DNA of 64,000 bases from Kluyvera intermedia (GTDB taxonomy: Bacteria; Pseudomonadota; Gammaproteobacteria; Enterobacterales; Enterobacteriaceae), in NCBI RefSeq assembly GCF_034424175.1, contig NZ_CP139986.1, positions 434,001 through 498,000 on the forward strand. Direction: 5' to 3'. Positions within the stretch are counted from its first letter, which is position 1; every line of letters starts with the position of its first letter. Shown piece by piece: positions 59,236 to 64,000 of this stretch. Position numbers and translations under genes: made by a program. The notes beneath the pieces are model-generated. The model was not told where the DNA came from, did no database searches, and saw only the letters and a list, made by a program, of their open reading frames with translations.

Positions 59236-61350
59236 ATGGCTCGTACAACACCCATCGCACGCTACCGTAACATTGGTATCAGTGCGCACATCGACGCCGG
59301 TAAAACCACTACTACCGAACGTATTCTGTTCTACACCGGTGTAAACCATAAAATCGGTGAAGTTCATGACGGCGCGGCTACCATGGACTGGATGGAGCAG
59401 GAGCAGGAACGTGGTATCACCATCACTTCCGCTGCGACTACTGCATTCTGGTCTGGTATGGCTAAGCAGTATGAACCACACCGTGTAAACATCATCGACA
59501 CCCCAGGGCACGTTGACTTCACTATCGAAGTTGAACGTTCTATGCGTGTGCTTGATGGTGCGGTAATGGTTTACTGCGCAGTTGGTGGTGTTCAGCCACA
59601 GTCTGAAACCGTATGGCGTCAGGCAAACAAATATAAAGTTCCACGCATCGCGTTCGTTAACAAAATGGACCGTATGGGTGCTAACTTCCTGAAAGTTGTT
59701 GGTCAGATCAAATCCCGTCTGGGCGCGACTCCGGTTCCGCTGCAGCTGGCAATTGGTGCTGAAGAACATTTCACCGGTGTTGTTGACCTGGTGAAAATGA
59801 AAGCCATCAACTGGAACGAAGAAGACGCAGGCGTAACCTTCACTTATGAAGATATTCCAGCAGACATGCAGGAACTGGCTGACGAATGGCACCAGAACCT
59901 GATTGAGTCCGCTGCTGAAGCTTCAGAAGAGCTGATGGAGAAATACCTGGGTGGTGAAGAACTGACTGAAGCTGAGATCAAAACTGCTCTGCGTCAGCGT
60001 GTTCTGAACAACGAAATCATCCTGGTAACCTGTGGTTCTGCGTTCAAGAACAAAGGTGTTCAGGCGATGCTGGATGCGGTAATTGATTACCTGCCATCCC
60101 CAGTCGACGTACCTGCGATCAACGGTATGCTGGACGACGGTAAAGACACTCCAGCTGAGCGTCACGCTAGCGATGAAGAGCCGTTTGCTGCTCTGGCATT
60201 CAAAATTGCTACCGACCCGTTTGTTGGTAACCTGACGTTCTTCCGTGTGTACTCAGGTGTTGTTAACTCCGGTGACACTGTATACAACCCAGTGAAATCG
60301 GCTCGTGAACGTTTTGGTCGTATCGTACAGATGCACGCTAACAAGCGTGAAGAGATCAAAGAAGTTCGCGCGGGCGACATTGCTGCGGCAATCGGCCTGA
60401 AAGATGTGACCACTGGTGACACCATTTGTGATCCAGACAACGTGATCATTCTTGAGCGTATGGAATTCCCAGAACCGGTAATCTCCATCGCAGTAGAACC
60501 GAAAACCAAAGCTGACCAGGAAAAAATGGGTCTGGCTCTGGGCCGTCTGGCTAAAGAAGACCCATCATTCCGCGTATGGACTGATGAAGAATCTAACCAG
60601 ACCATTATCGCCGGTATGGGTGAACTGCACCTCGACATCATCGTTGACCGCATGAAGCGTGAATTCAACGTTGAAGCGAACGTCGGTAAACCTCAGGTTG
60701 CTTACCGTGAAGCGATTCGCGCGAAAGTTACCGATATCGAAGGTAAACACGCTAAGCAGTCTGGTGGTCGCGGTCAGTACGGTCATGTTGTTATCGACAT
60801 GTACCCACTGGAGCCGGGTTCAAACCCGAAAGGCTACGAGTTTGTCAACGACATTAAAGGTGGTGTAATTCCTGGCGAATACATCCCTGCTGTTGATAAA
60901 GGCATCCAGGAACAGCTGAAATCTGGCCCACTGGCCGGTTACCCGGTTGTTGATCTGGGCGTGCGTCTGCACTTCGGTTCTTACCACGACGTTGACTCCT
61001 CTGAACTGGCGTTTAAACTGGCTGCTTCTCTTGCCTTCAAAGATGGCTTTAAGAAAGCAAAACCAGTTCTGCTTGAACCTATCATGAAGGTTGAAGTTGA
61101 AACTCCAGAAGAGAACACTGGCGACGTTATCGGTGACCTTAGCCGTCGTCGTGGTCAGCTGAAAGGTCAGGAATCTAACGCTACTGGTGTTCAGATTCAT
61201 GCTGAAGTTCCGCTGTCTGAAATGTTTGGTTATGCAACTCAACTGCGTTCACTGACCAAAGGTCGTGCTTCTTACTCCATGGAGTTCCTGAAGTATGATG
61301 ATGCGCCGAACAACGTTGCTCAGGCCGTAATTGAAGCCCGTGGTAAATAA
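59236..61350 (+). CDS. fusA: Elongation factor G
   Basis: EF-G drives translocation on the ribosome and helps recycling, using GTP. The 704-residue protein equals E. coli FusA in length. The G1 loop is AHIDAGKTT (near residues 17-25), G3 is DTPGHVDF and G4 is NKMD; domains II-V follow with the conserved SGGRGQYGHV and LKGQESNATG. A GAGGAATC ribosome site precedes ATG 59236. Third gene of the str operon. Confidence 0.99.
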   Translation: MARTTPIARYRNIGISAHIDAGKTTTTERILFYTGVNHKIGEVHDGAATMDWMEQEQERGITITSAATTAFWSGMAKQYEPHRVNIIDTPGHVDFTIEVERSMRVLDGAVMVYCAVGGVQPQSETVWRQANKYKVPRIAFVNKMDRMGANFLKVVGQIKSRLGATPVPLQLAIGAEEHFTGVVDLVKMKAINWNEEDAGVTFTYEDIPADMQELADEWHQNLIESAAEASEELMEKYLGGEELTEAEIKTALRQRVLNNEIILVTCGSAFKNKGVQAMLDAVIDYLPSPVDVPAINGMLDDGKDTPAERHASDEEPFAALAFKIATDPFVGNLTFFRVYSGVVNSGDTVYNPVKSARERFGRIVQMHANKREEIKEVRAGDIAAAIGLKDVTTGDTICDPDNVIILERMEFPEPVISIAVEPKTKADQEKMGLALGRLAKEDPSFRVWTDEESNQTIIAGMGELHLDIIVDRMKREFNVEANVGKPQVAYREAIRAKVTDIEGKHAKQSGGRGQYGHVVIDMYPLEPGSNPKGYEFVNDIKGGVIPGEYIPAVDKGIQEQLKSGPLAGYPVVDLGVRLHFGSYHDVDSSELAFKLAASLAFKDGFKKAKPVLLEPIMKVEVETPEENTGDVIGDLSRRRGQLKGQESNATGVQIHAEVPLSEMFGYATQLRSLTKGRASYSMEFLKYDDAPNNVAQAVIEARGK

Positions 61351-61419
61351 GCCACAGGATTAAAACCCAAATCCCGTGCTCTCTCCAAAGGGGAGAGCAC
61401 TATAGTAAGGAATATAGCC

Positions 61420-62604
61420 GTGTCTAAAGAAAAATTTGAACGTACAAAACCGCACGTCAACGTCGGCACCATCGGCCACGTCGACCACGGTAAAACTACC
61501 CTGACCGCTGCAATCACCTCCGTACTGGCTAAAACCTACGGCGGTTCTGCTCGCGCATTCGACCAGATCGATAACGCACCAGAAGAAAAAGCTCGTGGTA
61601 TCACCATCAACACTTCCCACGTTGAATATGACACCCCGACTCGCCACTACGCACACGTAGACTGCCCAGGCCACGCCGACTATGTTAAAAACATGATCAC
61701 CGGTGCTGCGCAGATGGATGGCGCTATCCTGGTTGTTGCTGCGACTGATGGCCCTATGCCACAGACTCGTGAGCACATCCTGCTGGGTCGTCAGGTAGGC
61801 GTTCCTTACATCATCGTGTTCCTGAACAAATGTGACATGGTTGATGACGAAGAGCTGCTGGAACTGGTAGAAATGGAAGTTCGTGAACTTCTGTCTCAGT
61901 ACGATTTCCCAGGCGATGATACCCCAATCATCCGTGGTTCAGCTCTGAAAGCGCTGGAAGGCGAAGCAGAGTGGGAAGCGAAAATCATCGAACTGGCTGG
62001 CTTCCTGGATTCTTACATCCCAGAACCAGAACGTGCGATTGACAAGCCATTCCTGCTGCCTATCGAAGACGTATTCTCTATCTCTGGCCGTGGTACTGTT
62101 GTTACCGGTCGTGTAGAGCGCGGTATCATCAAAGTTGGTGAAGAAGTTGAAATCGTTGGTATCAAAGATACTGCGAAATCTACCTGTACCGGCGTTGAAA
62201 TGTTCCGTAAGCTGCTGGACGAAGGTCGTGCAGGCGAGAACTGTGGTGTTCTGCTGCGTGGTATCAAGCGTGAAGAAATCCAGCGTGGCCAGGTTCTGGC
62301 TAAGCCGGGCTCTATCAAGCCACACACCAAGTTCGAATCTGAAGTGTACATCCTGTCCAAAGATGAAGGCGGCCGTCATACTCCGTTCTTCAAAGGCTAC
62401 CGTCCACAGTTCTACTTCCGTACTACTGACGTGACTGGTACCATCGAACTGCCAGAAGGCGTTGAGATGGTAATGCCGGGCGACAACATCAAAATGGTTG
62501 TTACCCTGATCCACCCAATCGCGATGGATGACGGTCTGCGTTTCGCAATCCGTGAAGGCGGCCGTACTGTAGGTGCGGGCGTTGTTGCTAAAGTAATGAG
62601 CTAA
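61420..62604 (+). CDS. tufA: Elongation factor Tu (tufA copy)
   Basis: EF-Tu brings aminoacyl-tRNA to the ribosome as a GTP complex. The 394-residue protein starts at GTG 61420, as in E. coli tufA. The G1 loop is GHVDHGKTT, G3 is DCPGHADY and G4 NKCD; domain II and III motifs include GRGTVVTGRVERG. Position behind fusA marks it as tufA; a second copy (tufB) would lie elsewhere. A terminator follows. Confidence 0.99.
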   Translation: MSKEKFERTKPHVNVGTIGHVDHGKTTLTAAITSVLAKTYGGSARAFDQIDNAPEEKARGITINTSHVEYDTPTRHYAHVDCPGHADYVKNMITGAAQMDGAILVVAATDGPMPQTREHILLGRQVGVPYIIVFLNKCDMVDDEELLELVEMEVRELLSQYDFPGDDTPIIRGSALKALEGEAEWEAKIIELAGFLDSYIPEPERAIDKPFLLPIEDVFSISGRGTVVTGRVERGIIKVGEEVEIVGIKDTAKSTCTGVEMFRKLLDEGRAGENCGVLLRGIKREEIQRGQVLAKPGSIKPHTKFESEVYILSKDEGGRHTPFFKGYRPQFYFRTTDVTGTIELPEGVEMVMPGDNIKMVVTLIHPIAMDDGLRFAIREGGRTVGAGVVAKVMS

Positions 62605-62629
62605 TTATTTAATAATTAGTTTTGAGCTT

Positions 62630-62655
62630 AAAAAGGGTGCCTCGGCACCCTTTTT
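62630..62655 (+). terminator. Terminator of the str operon
   Basis: AAAAAGGGTGC-CTCG-GCACCCTTTTT forms an 11 bp stem followed by a T-rich stretch. It lies 26 bp beyond tufA. Confidence 0.93.
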
Positions 62656-62739
62656 GCTTTTTGAAATCGTTATTTACAGTTCATATTCCGCATATTTGCT
62701 GCCTTATTTCGTGCAGTGTCACGTAGTTGTCTATTGTAA

Positions 62740-62754
62740 TCATAACTATTCTCA
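62740..62754. promoter_or_regulatory. Candidate Fur box upstream of bfd
   Basis: TCATAACTATTCTCA matches 11 of 14 informative positions of the Fur 7-1-7 consensus TGATAATNATTATCA. It lies 36 bp upstream of bfd. Iron control of bfd is known in E. coli. Confidence 0.5.
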
Positions 62755-62789
62755 ATTACACTTTGTTCAGAAATTGAACGGGAGTGGTT

Positions 62790-62984
62790 ATGTACGTTTG
62801 TTTATGTAATGGCGTCAGCGATAAAAAAATTCGCCAGGCGGTACGCCAGTTTCATCCGCAGTCTTTTCAGCAATTGCGAAAATGCATTCCTATTGGAAAT
62901 CAATGTGGTAAGTGCGTTCGCGCGGCAAGAGAAGTCATGGAAGATGAATTAATGCAAATGCCAGAGTTTAAAGAGATCGCCTGA
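62790..62984 (+). CDS. bfd: Bacterioferritin-associated ferredoxin
   Basis: Bfd is a small [2Fe-2S] protein that reduces bacterioferritin to release iron. The 64-residue protein has the E. coli length. Four cluster cysteines are visible as CLC (4 and 6) and CGKC (about 41-44, in GNQCGKCVRAAREVM); C38-type residue variation is absent but RKCIPIGN adds one more cysteine at about residue 33. ATG at 62790 gives family length; GTG at 62784 adds two residues. bfr follows after 72 bp. Confidence 0.95.
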   Translation: MYVCLCNGVSDKKIRQAVRQFHPQSFQQLRKCIPIGNQCGKCVRAAREVMEDELMQMPEFKEIA

Positions 62985-63056
62985 CCGCTATTTCTTTTTT
63001 TGACATCCCGGTAGCCCGATCTACGCTTCAATAAGTGGAAGCGGAGGGTCTATATA

Positions 63057-63533
63057 ATGAAAGGTGATGTTAAGATTATAAATTATCTCAATAAATTATT
63101 GGGAAATGAGCTTGTCGCAATAAACCAATACTTTCTCCACGCGAGAATGTTCAAAAACTGGGGCCTGATGCGCCTCAACGATATTGAATATCACGAATCC
63201 ATTGACGAAATGAAGCACGCCGATTTGTACATCGAGCGAATTCTTTTCCTTGAAGGGATCCCCAACCTGCAGGACCTCGGCAAATTACACATCGGCGAAG
63301 ATGTTGAAGAGATGCTGCAATCCGACCTCAAACTAGAATTAGACGGTGCTAAAGATTTGCGGGAAGCCATCGCCTATGCCGATAACGTTCACGACTACGT
63401 AAGCCGAGACATGCTGATAACAATCCTCACCGAGGAAGAGCATCATATCGATTGGCTGGAAACCGAACTCGAACTTATTAGTAAAATTGGTCTGCAGAAT
63501 TACCTGCAATCACAGATTAAAGTCGCAGACTAA
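63057..63533 (+). CDS. bfr: Bacterioferritin
   Basis: Bacterioferritin is a 24-subunit heme-containing iron store with a ferroxidase centre. The 158-residue protein equals E. coli Bfr in length. Ferroxidase ligands E18, E51, H54, E94, E127 and H130 and heme ligand M52 fit the NELVAINQYF, YHESIDEMKHAD and TEEEHHIDWLE segments. Its 3' end overlaps the end of convergent hopD by 17 bp. Confidence 0.97.
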   Translation: MKGDVKIINYLNKLLGNELVAINQYFLHARMFKNWGLMRLNDIEYHESIDEMKHADLYIERILFLEGIPNLQDLGKLHIGEDVEEMLQSDLKLELDGAKDLREAIAYADNVHDYVSRDMLITILTEEEHHIDWLETELELISKIGLQNYLQSQIKVAD

Positions 63534-63993
63534 ACGGCGAGATGCCTACCAGAATAAAACCCGCTGCTCCCATAAATGGACCAAATGGCAGTGGGTTTTT
63601 CATATCCGTCAACGATCGTCGGTAAAGTACTTTGCCCAGGAGAAAGGCACAGGCTAAACCACAGGCCATCAGCATTAATAGCGGTAATTGCTGCCAGCCG
63701 TGCCAGGCTCCGAGAGCTGCAAGATACTTTACGTCCCCATACCCTAATCCTTCATACCCACGAATCAATCGATAGCCCCAGTATAAAAGCGCCAGACTGC
63801 CGTAGCCTGCAAATACGCCCCATAGTGCATTGCTGAGGAGTTCTGGATAAAGGCACAGCTGATACAACAGGCCAAGCCACAGTAATGGACAGGTTAGTCG
63901 GTCGGGCAATAACCCGGTCCTTACATCGTGCCAGCACAGGTTTACGCTAAGTAACGCATAAAGGATTAAGAAAGGGAGTGTGGTCAATGCCAT
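63517..63993 (-). CDS. hopD: Single-domain prepilin peptidase (HopD/GspO-like)
   Basis: The product is an A24-family aspartic peptidase of 158 residues with about six membrane helices. Catalytic aspartates are in WHDVRTGLLPDRL and GYGDVKYL, the latter being the GxGD hallmark. The N-terminal methyltransferase domain with zinc cysteines found in GspO/PilD is absent, as I recall for Salmonella HopD beside bfr. ATG at 63993 is seven bases from the window edge, so a longer N-terminus cannot be excluded. Substrates could include pilin-like proteins, but no pilin gene is in the window. Confidence 0.8.
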   Translation of the reverse strand: MALTTLPFLILYALLSVNLCWHDVRTGLLPDRLTCPLLWLGLLYQLCLYPELLSNALWGVFAGYGSLALLYWGYRLIRGYEGLGYGDVKYLAALGAWHGWQQLPLLMLMACGLACAFLLGKVLYRRSLTDMKNPLPFGPFMGAAGFILVGISPFSLRL

Positions 63994-64000
63994 TGTGATG

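Overview
This is a 64 kb piece of enterobacterial chromosome. Almost every protein aligns by eye, nearly end to end, with an Escherichia coli or Salmonella homologue, and the gene order follows the E. coli segment from yhgF/greB/ompR to the str operon and bfr. Malonate decarboxylase genes, an ERIC element, REP sequences of the 'CCGGCGGCGCT...GGCCGGGCTAC' type and a single-domain HopD-type prepilin peptidase beside bfr suggest a malonate-positive Citrobacter or a close relative. That genus call is inference. No tRNA, rRNA, insertion sequence, prophage, integrase or CRISPR array was seen.

Layout. 1-9.7 kb: yhgF/tex (N-terminal part only), greB, the ompR-envZ osmosensor pair, pckA, yhgE and the redox/heat-stress group hslO-hslR-yrfG. 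9.7-25.6 kb: igaA, nudE, mrcA, the hofMNOPQ cluster (competence/type IV pilus-like DNA uptake), then aroK-aroB-damX-dam-rpe-gph-trpS. 25.6-33.5 kb: small lipoprotein yhfL, cysG, nirD and nirB (siroheme and assimilatory/dissimilatory nitrite reduction), tsgA and ppiA. 33.6-41.1 kb: pabA, argD, yhfK, crp, yhfA, prkB, yheU and yheT. 41.4-49.5 kb: accessory malonate decarboxylase operon mdcABCDEFGH with regulator mdcR, placed between yheT and yheS, which are neighbours in E. coli. 49.5-58.1 kb: yheS, kefGB, yheV, slyD, slyX, fkpA, yheO and tusDCB. 58.1-64 kb: the str operon (rpsL, rpsG, fusA, tufA), bfd-bfr and hopD.

How the genes work together. OmpR/EnvZ, IgaA, FkpA, PpiA, Hsp33 and SlyD belong to envelope and protein-quality responses. 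CysG makes the siroheme used by NirB, and the nirB promoter keeps a perfect FNR palindrome and a NarL/NarP 7-2-7 site whose centres are 28 bp apart. AroK/AroB, PabA, ArgD, TrpS, Rpe and PckA are core metabolism. MdcA-E and MdcH form the acyl-carrier-protein malonate decarboxylase cycle, with MdcB and MdcG making its phosphoribosyl-dephospho-CoA prosthetic group and MdcF importing malonate.

Departures from the E. coli layout are the most informative part. The nitrite channel gene nirC is absent between nirD and cysG, where a long hairpin and an ERIC element now lie. yhfG-fic is absent between ppiA and pabA, and the frl/yhfS-Z block is absent next to trpS. chiA is absent next to tufA. The tsgA-nirB gap is enlarged by a 0.7 kb, GC-rich, hairpin-dense element that I cannot assign to a named family and rate as the best candidate for something poorly described.
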